Counted from the stretch's first letter, positions 38,337 to 50,817 are shown. The stretch is 64,000 bases of DNA from Devosia marina (GCF_009758415.1 NZ_WQRF01000001.1:744001-808000); one strand, 5' to 3'. Notes: generated by a model not told the origin, from the letters alone. Translations and numbers: made by a program.

Positions 38337-39352
38337 CAGGTTCGTCCGTTCGATACCGCCACCAGGCGCGCGAGGGTTTGTTTGGCCTTGCCGCTATCGA
38401 CGGTTTCCCGCGCAAGCGTAATGCCTTCCTCAATTGTGTCCACCTTGTCGGCCACCAGCAACGCGGCGCCGGCATTAAGCAACACCGTGTCGCGATAGGC
38501 CCCAGCGGCCCCATCCAGCAGCGCCACGATAGCCGCCGCATTCTCACTCGGCTCACCGCCCAACAGGTCCCGGGGATCGGTCAGCTTGAAGCCAACCTGT
38601 TCAGGGTGTAGCTCGAAGCTGCGCAGGTCGCCATTGGCGATCTGGGCCACGAAATTGGGACCAGAGGTCGAAAGCTCGTCCAGCCCTTCGCTGGAATGCA
38701 CCACCCAGGCCTTTGTCGCGCGGTTCGCCAGCAGCGCCGCGGCAACCGGCTCCACCCATTCCTGTGCATAAACGCCGAGCAGGTAGCGCCGGACACCAGC
38801 GGGGTTCGATTGCGGCCCTAGCAGGTTGAAGAGCGTCCGCACACCCATCTCCGCCCGTGCCGGGCCCACATGGCGCATGGCGGGGTGATGACTGGGCGCA
38901 AACATGAAGCCAATATTGGCTTCGGCGATGGTCTGGCCGATCTGCTCCGGCGTCAGGTCAAGCTTGACGCCGAGTGCCTCAAGCGCCTGCGACGACCCGG
39001 ACCGGGACGAAAGCGCCTTGTTGCCATGCTTGGCCACCGGCACACCGGCCGCTGCCACTACCAAGGCCGTCGCCGTTGAAATATTGAGGCTGCCGACCCC
39101 GTCGCCACCGGTGCCGACGATATCGATGGCGTCCTCGGGTGCGCTAACAGGTACCATCTGCTCGCGCAGGATCGAAACCGCCGCGGCAATCTCGCCTACC
39201 GTTTCGCCCTTGATCCGCATCCCCATCAGGAAGGCGCCGATCTGCGCTGGCGTGGCCTCACCGGCCATGATGATGCGCATGACATCGCGCATCTCCTCGC
39301 CGGCCAGGTCCTTGCCGTCAGCAATCTTGTTCAGGGCTTGCTTGATATCCAT
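38336..39352 (-). CDS. trpD: Anthranilate phosphoribosyltransferase
   Basis: A 338-residue enzyme transferring phosphoribose from PRPP to anthranilate. The PRPP loop is [16 protein letters not shown], followed by [21 protein letters not shown] and the anthranilate-binding [22 protein letters not shown]. The ATG at 39352 overlaps the trpG stop; a GTG one codon upstream is an alternative. Confidence 0.95.
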   Translation of the reverse strand: MDIKQALNKIADGKDLAGEEMRDVMRIIMAGEATPAQIGAFLMGMRIKGETVGEIAAAVSILREQMVPVSAPEDAIDIVGTGGDGVGSLNISTATALVVAAAGVPVAKHGNKALSSRSGSSQALEALGVKLDLTPEQIGQTIAEANIGFMFAPSHHPAMRHVGPARAEMGVRTLFNLLGPQSNPAGVRRYLLGVYAQEWVEPVAAALLANRATKAWVVHSSEGLDELSTSGPNFVAQIANGDLRSFELHPEQVGFKLTDPRDLLGGEPSENAAAIVALLDGAAGAYRDTVLLNAGAALLVADKVDTIEEGITLARETVDSGKAKQTLARLVAVSNGRT

Positions 39353-39951
39353 CACGCAGCCTTCCGTCCGTTAAAGTCGCGGGCAATGTTGAGAAAGTTC
39401 TGCAGCAAGGCGTGGCCATTCTCGCTGGCAATGCTCTCCGGATGGAACTGCACGCCATGGATCGGCAAGCTCTTGTGCTGCATACCCATGATAAGGCCAT
39501 CATCGGTCGTGGCCGTGACTTCCAGTTCAGCAGGCAATGTGTCTGCCTTGACGATCAAGGAATGATAGCGCGTCGCCTCGAACCCGGAATTGAGCCCGAA
39601 GAACAGGCCCTTGCCGGAGTGATTTATCTTGCTGGTCTTGCCGTGAAACAGGCTCGGCGCCCGGACGACCTCCCCACCCAGCGCTTGGCCCATGGCCTGG
39701 TGCCCCAGGCATACGCCCAGCATGGGAATGGAGGTCTTGAAGCGATCGATCACGGCGAGGCAGACCCCGGCCTCGTTGGGCGTGCAAGGGCCAGGCGAGA
39801 GGACGATTGCGTCCGGCGCCATGGCGGCGATCTCTTCAAGCGTCACCTTGTCGTTTCGCCTGACAATGATGTCGGCACCCAGCTCACCCAGATAGTGGAC
39901 GAGGTTGTATGTAAAGCTGTCGTAATTGTCGATAACGAGGGTTTTGGTCAT
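39352..39951 (-). CDS. trpG: Anthranilate synthase, glutamine amidotransferase component
   Basis: A 199-residue class I amidotransferase supplying ammonia to TrpE. It begins [20 protein letters not shown], has the nucleophile cysteine in [14 protein letters not shown] and the His-Glu pair in [14 protein letters not shown]. PabA of folate synthesis is similar and the protein may serve both pathways. It stands alone, unlike the fused TrpE(G) of Rhizobiaceae. It lies 84 nt after trpE, a gap in which I see no gene. Confidence 0.94.
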   Translation of the reverse strand: MTKTLVIDNYDSFTYNLVHYLGELGADIIVRRNDKVTLEEIAAMAPDAIVLSPGPCTPNEAGVCLAVIDRFKTSIPMLGVCLGHQAMGQALGGEVVRAPSLFHGKTSKINHSGKGLFFGLNSGFEATRYHSLIVKADTLPAELEVTATTDDGLIMGMQHKSLPIHGVQFHPESIASENGHALLQNFLNIARDFNGRKAA

Positions 39952-40035
39952 TTCTAGTCTGCCTCAGGGCGTTGGTTCCGTGACTTGCGATTCAGAACCA
40001 GCCCCGCCATCGAAAGTCCTTGCCCCTCGGCACCA

Positions 40036-41544
40036 TCATTGCCCCACTCCGGCCTCACCGGCATAGCGTAGCGCCTCCTCGGCGGCACTGAAAAGGGCGC
40101 GGGCCTTGTTTTCGCACTCGAGCTGCTCGAGCTCAGGCTGGCTGTCGGCGACGATTCCGGCACCGGACTGGACATAGAGCTTGCCGTCCTTGACGATGCC
40201 GGTACGCAACACAATGCATGTGTCCATTGTGCCGTCGGCACCGAAATAGCCAACGCAGCCGCCATAGATGCCGCGGCGCGACTTCTCCAACTCGTCGATG
40301 ATTTCCATCGCCCGTACTTTCGGTGCACCCGAAACCGTACCGGCCGGGAACCCGGCCGAGAGCGCATCCACGAAATCATACTGTGGATCGAGTTCACCCA
40401 CCACGTTCGAAACGATGTGCATGACGTGGGAATAATACTCGAGGAAAAACTTGTCGGTGACTTTCACCGTCCCGGACTTCGTGACGCGGCCGACATCATT
40501 GCGGCCCAGATCAAGCAGCATCAGGTGCTCGCTCAACTCTTTTGGGTCCGACAGCAGCTCGGCGGCCAGTTCCTTGTCACGTGTCGGCGTGGCGCCGCGC
40601 TTGCGCGTACCGGCAATGGGGCGAATGGTCACCTGGCCGTCCTGCACTCGCACGAGAATTTCCGGGCTCGATCCGGCAACGGCAAAGCCGCCGAAATCAA
40701 AGAAATACATGTAAGGGCTAGGATTGGTGCGGCGCAGAGCGCGATAGAGCGCTGTGGGCGGCAAAGTGAAATCGGCAGAAAACCGCTGGCTCAGCACCAC
40801 CTGGAAGATGTCTCCAGCCGTGATGTAGTCCTTGGCCCGCGCAACCATCTCGAAATATTCGTCCCGCGATGTGTTGCTGGTCACCGAGATCGATTCCAGA
40901 TCGGGCAGGGCGGGGGTGGCCGGGGTTGCCCGCGTCAGCCGGTCAATGGCGTCGTTAATCCGGTCCTCGGCTGCCGCAAGCGCCTGTGCCGCTGTCACCC
41001 CCTCGCGCACATAGATGGGCGCGGTCAGGTAAAGTTCGTCCTTGACCGTATCGAAGATCGCCAGCAACGAGGGACGCATTAGCAGCGCTTCGGGCGTCTG
41101 CAGATCGTCAGGATTTTCGTTGGGCAGCACTTCCATGTAGCGGACCATCTCATAGCCGAGATAGCCGTAGATCCCTGCCGACTGCGGAGGCAGGCCCGCA
41201 GGCATGTCGATCTGGCTTTCGGCAACGAGCTTGCGCAAGGCGTCAAGCGGCAGGTCATCGAGCGGCTCAAAATCGTCAGGTGCAGCCTGTGCCGTTCGAT
41301 TGATCGAGGCCTTGCCGTCCTCGACCTTCAAAATCAGGTCCGGCAATAGGCCGATCATCGAATAGCGGCCGCGCGTTGTGCCGTCCTGTACGCTTTCGAG
41401 CAGGAAGGAATGACTGCGGCCTGCCGCCAGCTTGAGATAGGTGCCAATCGGGGTTTCCAGATCCGCCACGACTCGACGCCACAGCAGTCCAGACTTTCCG
41501 GCATCATATTGCGCGGCAAAGGTCTTGGAGGTGTCGTCGCCCAT
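40036..41544 (-). CDS. trpE: Anthranilate synthase component I
   Basis: A 502-residue chorismate-using enzyme. The feedback-binding element is SFLLESVQDGTTRGRYSMIG near the N-terminus, and the catalytic domain includes LVSEQRF-like VVLSQRFSADF, YMYFFDFGGFAVAGSSPEI, RPIAGTRKRGATP, HLMLLDLGRNDVGRV and FPAGTVSGAPKVRAMEII. The ATG at 41544 opens MGDDTSKTFAAQYDAG; the upstream extension of the frame overlaps ppiD and is not used. I see no Trp-rich leader peptide in the 31-nt gap after ppiD, so attenuation at this site is unlikely. Confidence 0.95.
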   Translation of the reverse strand: MGDDTSKTFAAQYDAGKSGLLWRRVVADLETPIGTYLKLAAGRSHSFLLESVQDGTTRGRYSMIGLLPDLILKVEDGKASINRTAQAAPDDFEPLDDLPLDALRKLVAESQIDMPAGLPPQSAGIYGYLGYEMVRYMEVLPNENPDDLQTPEALLMRPSLLAIFDTVKDELYLTAPIYVREGVTAAQALAAAEDRINDAIDRLTRATPATPALPDLESISVTSNTSRDEYFEMVARAKDYITAGDIFQVVLSQRFSADFTLPPTALYRALRRTNPSPYMYFFDFGGFAVAGSSPEILVRVQDGQVTIRPIAGTRKRGATPTRDKELAAELLSDPKELSEHLMLLDLGRNDVGRVTKSGTVKVTDKFFLEYYSHVMHIVSNVVGELDPQYDFVDALSAGFPAGTVSGAPKVRAMEIIDELEKSRRGIYGGCVGYFGADGTMDTCIVLRTGIVKDGKLYVQSGAGIVADSQPELEQLECENKARALFSAAEEALRYAGEAGVGQ

Positions 41545-41575
41545 TTTGGTCTGGTTCCGTTGGTAAAGGTGCCGG

Positions 41576-43450
41576 TTACTGGCCGTAATTCTGCACGAGT
41601 AGCTGGTTGAGAGCTTGCTGGTTGATTCGAAGACCCGCATCCTCGCGCACCGCTGCCACAAATTCAGAGATGAGGCCGGCACGCGCCTCGGCATTGATGC
41701 TTTCGAGCGCAACATCATCAAGCGGTGCGGTCGGCTCGGCGGTGTCGACAACCTGGAAGACCACCTGTTCCCCGCTCTCGTTCAAAACCGCACCCGCATG
41801 TGCCGGACCACCGGCAAACGCGGCCGAGGCCACGGTGCGATCCACCAGCCCATCCTCGGATCCGAAGCGCGTAAAGGGCGCGCTGAGTTGCGGAAAGGCG
41901 CTCAGCTCAAAGCCGATATCAGCCAGCGCTTCGCCCGCTTCGAGCCGCGCAACAATGTCCTCGGCCTTCGATGCCAGCGCCGCATCTATCCGCTCCGCGA
42001 CAATTGCCGCTTCGACCTCTGCCCGCACCTCGTCTAGGGTCTGGTCACGGGCGGGCTCGACTTGTTCGAGGTCGAACCAGAGATGCGCGCTGCCGGACAG
42101 GGGAATGGACGGGATCAGGCGATCTTGCTCGGCCGCAAAGATAGCCTGCGAGACGCGGGCATAATCCTCCGCGGCCAAGTTAGGCAACACGGCCAGTTCA
42201 GTCCCTCCCGCAGTCACCTCCGCCTCATAGACCGGCAGGCCGAAGCGCTCGGCAATCTGGTCGATGGGTTGGAAGGCCGCACGCAGCTCTTCGATCTGAT
42301 CGAGCACATCGTTGATTTCGTTGCGGGCCTCGGCTTGTGCCAGCCGCGCCACGATATCGTCCCGAGCCTCATCGAGCGAAGGCTCTCGTTCCTCTTCGAT
42401 ATCCGACACATGCACGGCGCGCTTGCCGCCGATGCCTTCGATAATGGCGAAGCCGCCTTCTGCCAGACCGAATGCCGCAGAAGCAAGACGCGTATCGGTA
42501 ATCTCTGCCTGCGTGAGTGTACCAAGGCTCGACGGCGCCAACCCAGCTTCCGCAACCAGCGTGTCGAAGTCAGTGCCCGCCGCCAAGCCTGCCTCGAACT
42601 GCGCTTGCAACTCGGGCGTTGCTAGCGAAACCTGTTCGATAGCGCGCCGCTCGGGCGTTGTTAGCGTGCTTTTGGTGGCCTCATATTCTGCCTTCACCGC
42701 CTCCGGCGAAATTTCCTTGGTCGCGGCCAGCGAGGCCAGCGACAGGTCCAGCAATTTTACGGTCCGTGTTTCCACGGTGCGGAAATCGGACTGGTTTTCT
42801 TCCAGGTATTCGGCCAATTCGGCTTCCGTCGGCGCCTCCGGGCTCTCGATGCTGGTCCCGCTCAGAACGATGTAATCGATAGTGCGCGTGGCTGTCGCGT
42901 AGTCATTGATCAGACCGGCCGCCACTTCGGGCATATCTGTATCGGCAAACAGCGCCGTGGTGAGCTGGTCGCGGCGGGCTTCGTCGCTCCGCGCCTCGAA
43001 ATATTCAGCCTCAGTCCAGCCGGCACTCTGCAGCACCTGCGTGAACAGAGCCGGCTCGAACGTGCCCAGCGTCCCATGGAATGATGGGTCCTCGCGCAGC
43101 AATTGTGCGAGTTTGCTTTCCGAGACGCCCATGCTGAACTGGGCCGAAAGCGTGTCGAGCGCAGCCCCCTCGGACAAGCCCAAAATTACAGCCGTAGGAA
43201 TGCCCATGGCTTCGGCCTGGCTGGCCGTGGGCACGGAACCGATCTGCCGGGCGATCCGGTTGGCCTGGTTCTGGTAGGCCCGCAGGAACTCACGCGAATT
43301 GATTTCCTCGTCGCCAACCCGCGCCACGGTATTGCTGCCCAGATCGACGATCACATTGTTGATGCCGAAACCTGCTACACCGACCAGCAGAAACGCGCCC
43401 AGGATTTTTCCCGGCCAGGATTTTGCAAAATCACGCAAACCATCAAGCAT
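41576..43450 (-). CDS. ppiD: Periplasmic peptidyl-prolyl isomerase, PpiD/SurA type
   Basis: A 624-residue protein with one N-terminal membrane helix (about residues 14-34, KILGAFLLVGVAGFGINNVIV), a SurA-like chaperone region (~35-200), a parvulin-like rotamase domain in the middle and a helical C-terminus. Anchored in the inner membrane facing the periplasm, it helps fold outer-membrane proteins leaving the translocon. The parvulin active site looks degenerate, as in many PpiD proteins, so a chaperone role may dominate. It is the first gene of the leftward trp run and is divergent from tpiA. Confidence 0.85.
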   Translation of the reverse strand: MLDGLRDFAKSWPGKILGAFLLVGVAGFGINNVIVDLGSNTVARVGDEEINSREFLRAYQNQANRIARQIGSVPTASQAEAMGIPTAVILGLSEGAALDTLSAQFSMGVSESKLAQLLREDPSFHGTLGTFEPALFTQVLQSAGWTEAEYFEARSDEARRDQLTTALFADTDMPEVAAGLINDYATATRTIDYIVLSGTSIESPEAPTEAELAEYLEENQSDFRTVETRTVKLLDLSLASLAATKEISPEAVKAEYEATKSTLTTPERRAIEQVSLATPELQAQFEAGLAAGTDFDTLVAEAGLAPSSLGTLTQAEITDTRLASAAFGLAEGGFAIIEGIGGKRAVHVSDIEEEREPSLDEARDDIVARLAQAEARNEINDVLDQIEELRAAFQPIDQIAERFGLPVYEAEVTAGGTELAVLPNLAAEDYARVSQAIFAAEQDRLIPSIPLSGSAHLWFDLEQVEPARDQTLDEVRAEVEAAIVAERIDAALASKAEDIVARLEAGEALADIGFELSAFPQLSAPFTRFGSEDGLVDRTVASAAFAGGPAHAGAVLNESGEQVVFQVVDTAEPTAPLDDVALESINAEARAGLISEFVAAVREDAGLRINQQALNQLLVQNYGQ

Positions 43451-43573
43451 CTGAAGCGTTCCACTTTCGGGTCCAATCCTTTACCGTGAAGCGAAGGTCA
43501 GACTAGTAAGACAAATACGACAGCCGGGGTTAGGGCAAAGCCTTGTCCGGCGCAAGAGGCAGGAGTACCAAGA

Positions 43574-44329
43574 TTGTCGACCGTATCACCTCTGATCGCT
43601 GGAAACTGGAAGATGAACGGGCTCACCCACTCGCTTGATGAGTTGAGTGAACTCGCCCGTCTGCTCACTACCGGTGAGTCGCCCCGGGCCCTTGTTGTGG
43701 TCTGCCCGCCAGCCACTCTGCTGGCCGCGGTCGCGGCGCAGGGCGCCTCTAGCGGTATCATTGCCGGAGGGCAGGATTGCCATCAGGAACCGCATGGCGC
43801 CCATACCGGTGACATCTCTGCCAGCATGCTCGCAGACGCTGGCGCACAATACGTCATAGTCGGACACTCCGAGCGGCGCACAAATCACGGTGAAACCGAT
43901 GCTGTCGTGTGCGCGAAGGCGGAAGCTGCCATCGGTTCGGGGTTGAAACCGATCATTTGTGTTGGCGAGACGGAAGCGCAGCGCGATGCCGCTGAGGCAG
44001 AATCGGTGGTGTCTGCTCAATTGGCCGCATCCATTCCGGACGCGGCCGAACATCATGAGGTTGTCGTTGCCTATGAGCCGGTCTGGGCCATCGGAACGGG
44101 CCGCACGCCAACTCGCGATGAGATCGGTGAAATGCACAACGCGATCCGTGCCCGATTGGTCGACCGTTTTGGTCTGTCCAAGGGGGAAGGCATTCGCATT
44201 CTATATGGCGGGTCGCTCAAGCCCCAGAATGCGCGAGAGATTCTTGGCATTGCCAATGTCAATGGCGGCCTTGTCGGAGGCGCAAGCCTCTTGGCAAAGG
44301 ACTTCTATACGATTATCTCAGCGGTATAG
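43574..44329 (+). CDS. tpiA: Triose-phosphate isomerase
   Basis: A 251-residue TIM barrel interconverting dihydroxyacetone phosphate and glyceraldehyde-3-phosphate. Catalytic residues are the lysine in GNWKMNG, the histidine in VIVGHSERR and the glutamate in AYEPVWAIGTG; the phosphate loop ends with LYGGSLKPQNA and GGLVGGASL. The start codon is an unusual TTG at 43574 (AGATTGTCGACC region), with AGGAG upstream. It would use the glyceraldehyde-3-phosphate produced by the galactose locus as well as glycolysis. Confidence 0.95.
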   Translation: MSTVSPLIAGNWKMNGLTHSLDELSELARLLTTGESPRALVVVCPPATLLAAVAAQGASSGIIAGGQDCHQEPHGAHTGDISASMLADAGAQYVIVGHSERRTNHGETDAVVCAKAEAAIGSGLKPIICVGETEAQRDAAEAESVVSAQLAASIPDAAEHHEVVVAYEPVWAIGTGRTPTRDEIGEMHNAIRARLVDRFGLSKGEGIRILYGGSLKPQNAREILGIANVNGGLVGGASLLAKDFYTIISAV

Positions 44330-44334
44330 AGCAT

Positions 44335-44394
44335 CCGGACAGCAGCCTGCCTGTGGCGAAAAAGCGCCGCAAGCGGCTGGCATTTGCTGTTCGG
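44335..44394 (+). other. Structured spacer between tpiA and secG
   Basis: CCGGACAGCA (44335-44344) pairs with TGCTGTTCGG (44385-44394), one G-T pair, enclosing two small hairpins (GGCG/CGCC and GCCG/CGGC). No T tract follows, so this is more likely an mRNA-processing or stabilising element than a terminator. Confidence 0.4.
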
Positions 44395-44473
44395 GGGGTG
44401 TATGACCCCGCATCCTTTCCAAACCGGGCGGGCCGAATTGGCACGTCCTGACTGACGCGAAGACAAGAGATTC

Positions 44474-44932
44474 ATGGCCAACGTATTGCTCGTCGCCTAT
44501 TTGCTGATTGTGCTGGCGCTGATTGTCGTCATCCTGCTTCAGCGCTCGGAGGGCGGCGCCCTGGGGATCGGTGGCGGTGGTGGCGGCGGCGGTCTGATGA
44601 CCGCTCGCGGTTCGGCAAACCTGCTGACCCGGACAACGGCCATTTTGGCTGTTCTGTTCTTCGCTTCGGCAATCGGTCTGACCATTCTCAACGAGGTTGA
44701 TCGCGGTACCTCCAGCATTCTGGACAACGCGACCGCGCTTGAAGATGGCAGCCAGCCTTCGACCGTTCTCGACGCGCTCAACGCGCTTCAGGGCGATGAG
44801 ACCTCCGATCTGCTGCTGCCTTCGGAAGCACAGACGCCGGTTGAAGAGCCGGCGACATCGGATAGCGAATTGCCGGTGCCCGAAGTATCGACCGATACCG
44901 AAGAAACGCCCGCAGTGCCTGCGGGCAACTGA
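44474..44932 (+). CDS. secG: Preprotein translocase subunit SecG
   Basis: A 152-residue inner-membrane protein of the SecYEG channel. Two membrane helices (residues 3-24 and about 50-72) are joined by a loop with eight consecutive glycines after SEGGALGIGG, then LMTARGSANLLTRTT, the hallmark of SecG. The acidic, Thr/Pro-rich C-terminal tail (~75 residues) is a common alphaproteobacterial extension. The order tpiA-secG-pyrG is conserved. Confidence 0.93.
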   Translation: MANVLLVAYLLIVLALIVVILLQRSEGGALGIGGGGGGGGLMTARGSANLLTRTTAILAVLFFASAIGLTILNEVDRGTSSILDNATALEDGSQPSTVLDALNALQGDETSDLLLPSEAQTPVEEPATSDSELPVPEVSTDTEETPAVPAGN

Positions 44933-44954
44933 TCCGCCGCAAGGCGTCCGTGAG

Positions 44955-44988
44955 AAAAGGGGATGGGAACATCCCCTTCTTCTTTTTG
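44955..44988 (+). terminator. Rho-independent terminator after secG
   Basis: A 9-bp stem AAGGGGATG/CATCCCCTT (44957-44965 with 44970-44978) with a GGAA loop is followed by CTTCTTTTTG. It ends the tpiA-secG transcript before pyrG. Confidence 0.9.
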
Positions 44989-45039
44989 TGTAGAGCGCAA
45001 AAGCTGCTCTGCGAATCATGTCTGATGTGCTTATGGTGA

Positions 45040-46674
<1,635 letters not shown>

Positions 46675-46686
46675 GGGCTCGCCAGC

Positions 46687-47234
46687 ATGAAGCGGGCAGG
46701 GCCTCGGTTCGAAGACGTTCCATTGCCCCGCTCGTTGCAAACGACGATGCCCGAGGTGAGTTTGCGCTTGCTGGAGAGCAGCGACGCATCGGCTCTATTG
46801 GACCTTATCGCGAACAATGCGCGACACCTGACACGCCACGGCGACTACCAGGTCCTGGTGCAAAGCTCGCAACAGGACCTCGTCGAAGAGCTGTCTCGGA
46901 CGACCAATCCAAACTGGCGTTTTTGTATTTTTTCGATGCACGTCTTGTCGGCAGGGCCGACCTGATCGGCGTCGAGCCAGCGCGCTTCAGCATCGGTTAC
47001 TGGCTCGCAGAAGCCCACACCGGGCGCGGCATTGCCACTGCAGCGCTGGACGCGCTGATCGATTTCGCTCGATCCAATAGCGATGCAGCAGAAATTTATA
47101 CCGGTGTCACGCACGGCAACAGAGCCAGCGAGGCGCTGCTGGTGCGTTTGGGCTTCGAGCCAACTGACACATTTGACAGCTATACCCGATTTCGCCTCTC
47201 GCTCAGACGCGGTATGATCGATTGCGCAACCTGA
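46687..47234 (+). pseudogene. GNAT family N-acetyltransferase with a frameshift
   Basis: Two overlapping frames together make one GNAT protein. The first (46687-46965) ends in NPNWRFCIF, and the second continues FDARLVGRADLIGVEPARFS, then IGYWLAEAHTGRGIATAAL with the acetyl-CoA loop, and GVTHGNRASEALLVRLGFE. Frames change by -1 at a run of six T (46928-46933); one extra T would restore a ~180-residue RimJ/RimL-like enzyme. It may be a real mutation, a sequencing error in the homopolymer, or slippage during expression. An alternative start is the ATG at 46750. Substrate unknown. Confidence 0.75.
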
Positions 47235-47252
47235 ACGTGAGAAGCCCGCACG

Positions 47253-47429
47253 ATGGCTGAGATTCTATCCCTTTCCAAAGCCCGCAAGGCGAAGGCGCGT
47301 GCGGAAAAGGACATCACGGCCGAGGCCAATCGTCAGAAATTTGGCCGCACCAAGGCCGAAAAGCTCAAGAACGCAGGCGAAAAGGCGCGGGCCGATAAGC
47401 ATATCGACGGACACAAGCGGGAAGAGTAG
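47253..47429 (+). CDS. DUF4169 family protein
   Basis: A 58-residue highly basic and charged protein that opens MAEILSLSKARKAKARAEKD and continues with NRQKFGRTKAEKLKNAG and the C-terminal HIDGHKREE, which is the DUF4169 pattern of alphaproteobacteria. Probably one long helix; function unknown. It starts 18 nt after the acetyltransferase frame and has GAGAAG upstream. Confidence 0.85.
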   Translation: MAEILSLSKARKAKARAEKDITAEANRQKFGRTKAEKLKNAGEKARADKHIDGHKREE

Positions 47430-47461
47430 GGCAATCTTCGCGTTCGACCTATGGTGCGGCG

Positions 47462-47872
47462 TTAGCGGTATGTCGTGACATAGACGGAGGTACCGCGTCC
47501 TCCCTGACCGTATATTTCCACTTCTATGAAGACATCGCCATTGACGATATCGCGCGCGGCGCCATTAGAAATTTGCCCTCGGCGCAGCATGTCTTCCATG
47601 ACGGCGCGATTGTCGGCGCTGGCAAAAAAGCTGTCACTTTCATCGCCGTCATGACGAATGCGGAAACGGTGATAATTGGCCCGGTCCTGGCGGATAATCT
47701 GCCAGGGCTGGGTCAGGCGTTGCCCGCTGGAATTGTATAGGTCCATGTCCCCGATATAGGCGACATAACTTTCCAGCAATTGCTGGCCACCGCCTTGGAC
47801 GATGGCCGATTGCGAGAGGGCGGCATGCGTGCAGCCCAACATCATGACAAGTGCGGTCAGAACCGGCTTCAT
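47462..47872 (-). CDS. Secreted hypothetical protein
   Basis: A 136-residue protein with a signal peptide (MKPVLTALVMMLGCTHAALSQS, cleavage near ALS-QS). A cysteine at residue 13 could suggest a lipobox, but the context LGCT is not a good one. The mature part has a compact beta-rich look (VAYIGDMDLYNSSGQRL, YHRFRIRHDGDESDSFFAS, GDVFIEVEIYGQ). I do not recognise a family. The frame extends upstream to 47974, but the ATG at 47872 gives the signal peptide. It is convergent with the DUF4169 gene. Confidence 0.6.
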   Translation of the reverse strand: MKPVLTALVMMLGCTHAALSQSAIVQGGGQQLLESYVAYIGDMDLYNSSGQRLTQPWQIIRQDRANYHRFRIRHDGDESDSFFASADNRAVMEDMLRRGQISNGAARDIVNGDVFIEVEIYGQGGRGTSVYVTTYR

Positions 47873-47936
47873 CTCTGCCTCCCTCAAGTCAGCAAGAGTG
47901 AACATCCAGTTCAAGTCATTGGCAAGATGACCGGGA

Positions 47937-48368
47937 CTACCAATCCACCTGACAAACGGTCCCATCGGGCCCAAACTGCATGCTCTCGGGCGTGTATTGG
48001 AAGATCTCGAGCTTGACCCCGCTCGGATCGGCCAGCCAGCACTGCCAGGTGTGGTCGACCCCCAGTTTCTTGTCGGTCACCGAAACGCCCTTGGCCTTCG
48101 CATTGGCCATAAAGCCGTCAATGTCGTCGGTCTCGAAGCAGATATGGTTGATCTGGTTGGTTTCCTCGAACCGGCTCTCGCCCTTCTTGAAAACCTCCAC
48201 AAAAGTGCGATTGCCGAAATCGAGGTAAAAGCCGATGCGGTCGTCACCGCGCCTGAAATCGAACTTGGGCGAGACGCCCAGCACGTCCCGGTAGAACGCC
48301 TCCACAGCGTCGAGGTCGCGGGCAAATATGCAGGTATGCGCCACCTGCTTGACGAGGGGTTGGGACAC
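47937..48368 (-). CDS. VOC family protein (glyoxalase I-like)
   Basis: A 143-residue vicinal-oxygen-chelate protein. VAHTCIFARDLDAVEAFYRDVLG at the N-terminus and INHICFETDDIDGFMANAKAKGV with a C-terminal WLADPSGVKLEIFQY show the paired beta-alpha-beta-beta-beta modules; metal ligands would be H and E in these segments. The GTG at 48368 is chosen because a strong GGAGGAGA lies 5-13 bases before it; an in-frame TTG at 48392 lacks that. The VOC substrate cannot be predicted; lactoylglutathione lyase is one option. Confidence 0.8.
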   Translation of the reverse strand: MSQPLVKQVAHTCIFARDLDAVEAFYRDVLGVSPKFDFRRGDDRIGFYLDFGNRTFVEVFKKGESRFEETNQINHICFETDDIDGFMANAKAKGVSVTDKKLGVDHTWQCWLADPSGVKLEIFQYTPESMQFGPDGTVCQVDW

Positions 48369-48459
48369 TATTCTCTCCTCCGGAATCTGCAAACTGGACA
48401 GTTCGCGCTAACATGTTAGGACAGACTGGGCGTTTAAGCCAGACCGAGGAGGACCAAAT

Positions 48460-49416
48460 ATGTCACGCATAGTGGTGATCGGAGCCACCGGCCACATCGG
48501 TACCTATCTGATCCCGCGGCTGGTCCGGGCAGGACACGAGGTGGTGGCGGTAACGCGCGGTGCATCCGAACCCTATCTGCCCGACAGCGCATGGAGGCGG
48601 GTCGAACGGGTCACGATGGATCGCACGGCGGAAGAGGCAAAAGGGGCCTTCGGCGCGGCCATCGCTGATCTCCAGCCGGACATCGTGATCGACAATATCT
48701 GCTTCACGCTCGACAGCGCCCGGCAATTGGCTGAGGCACTGAAGGGCAGGGTGCGGCACTTTCTGCATATCGGCACGATCTGGACACACGGCTTTTCAGA
48801 AGTTGTGCCCACACCAGAAGACGTCACCAAGCGTCCCTTTGGCGAATACGGCGTACAGAAGGCGGCCATCGAAGACTATCTGCTTGGGCTTGCTCGACGC
48901 GACGGCTTCCCGGTGACCATTTTGCATCCCGGCCACATTGTGGGGCAGGGCTGGTCGCCGCTCAATCCGGCCGGGCACTTTGATGATGCTGCGTTCCAGA
49001 CCATTGCACGGGGCCAGACACTCGCGCTGCCCAATTTTGGCATGGAGACGGTGCACCACATCCATGCCGACGACATCGCCGTCCTGCTGATGCTGGCGAT
49101 GGACAATTGGAGCGTGGCGGTCGGGGAAGCCTTCCATGCTGTCTCGCCCGGCGCGGTCACGCTTCGTGGATATGCCGAGGCCATGTATCGCTGGTTTGGC
49201 AAGGAACCAGCACTAAGCTTCCATTCCTGGGAAGATTGGAAAGCCATGCAGACCCCGGAAAACGCCGCCGCCACTTGGGAACACATCGCGCGCAGTCCCA
49301 ATGCCAGCATCGAAAAAGGCCGTCGTCTACTGGGCTATGCCCCACGGTACACTTCTCTGGCCGCCGTGCAGGAATCGGTGTCCTGGCTATTGGGCAATGG
49401 AAAACTCGCGCTCTAG
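48460..49416 (+). CDS. NAD-dependent epimerase/dehydratase family protein
   Basis: A 318-residue atypical short-chain dehydrogenase. The Rossmann motif is VVIGATGHIGTYLIPRL at the N-terminus. The usual YxxxK may correspond to YGVQKAAIEDYL near residue 130, preceded by LHIGTIWTHG. The C-terminal part (YAEAMYRWFGKEPALSFHSWEDW) resembles nucleotide-sugar epimerase or reductase relatives. Substrate unknown. GGAGGA lies 7 nt before the ATG, and the gene is divergent from the VOC gene. Confidence 0.85.
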   Translation: MSRIVVIGATGHIGTYLIPRLVRAGHEVVAVTRGASEPYLPDSAWRRVERVTMDRTAEEAKGAFGAAIADLQPDIVIDNICFTLDSARQLAEALKGRVRHFLHIGTIWTHGFSEVVPTPEDVTKRPFGEYGVQKAAIEDYLLGLARRDGFPVTILHPGHIVGQGWSPLNPAGHFDDAAFQTIARGQTLALPNFGMETVHHIHADDIAVLLMLAMDNWSVAVGEAFHAVSPGAVTLRGYAEAMYRWFGKEPALSFHSWEDWKAMQTPENAAATWEHIARSPNASIEKGRRLLGYAPRYTSLAAVQESVSWLLGNGKLAL

Positions 49417-50796
<1,380 letters not shown>

Positions 50797-50817
50797 TCGG
50801 TTCGCAAGACGTTACGC

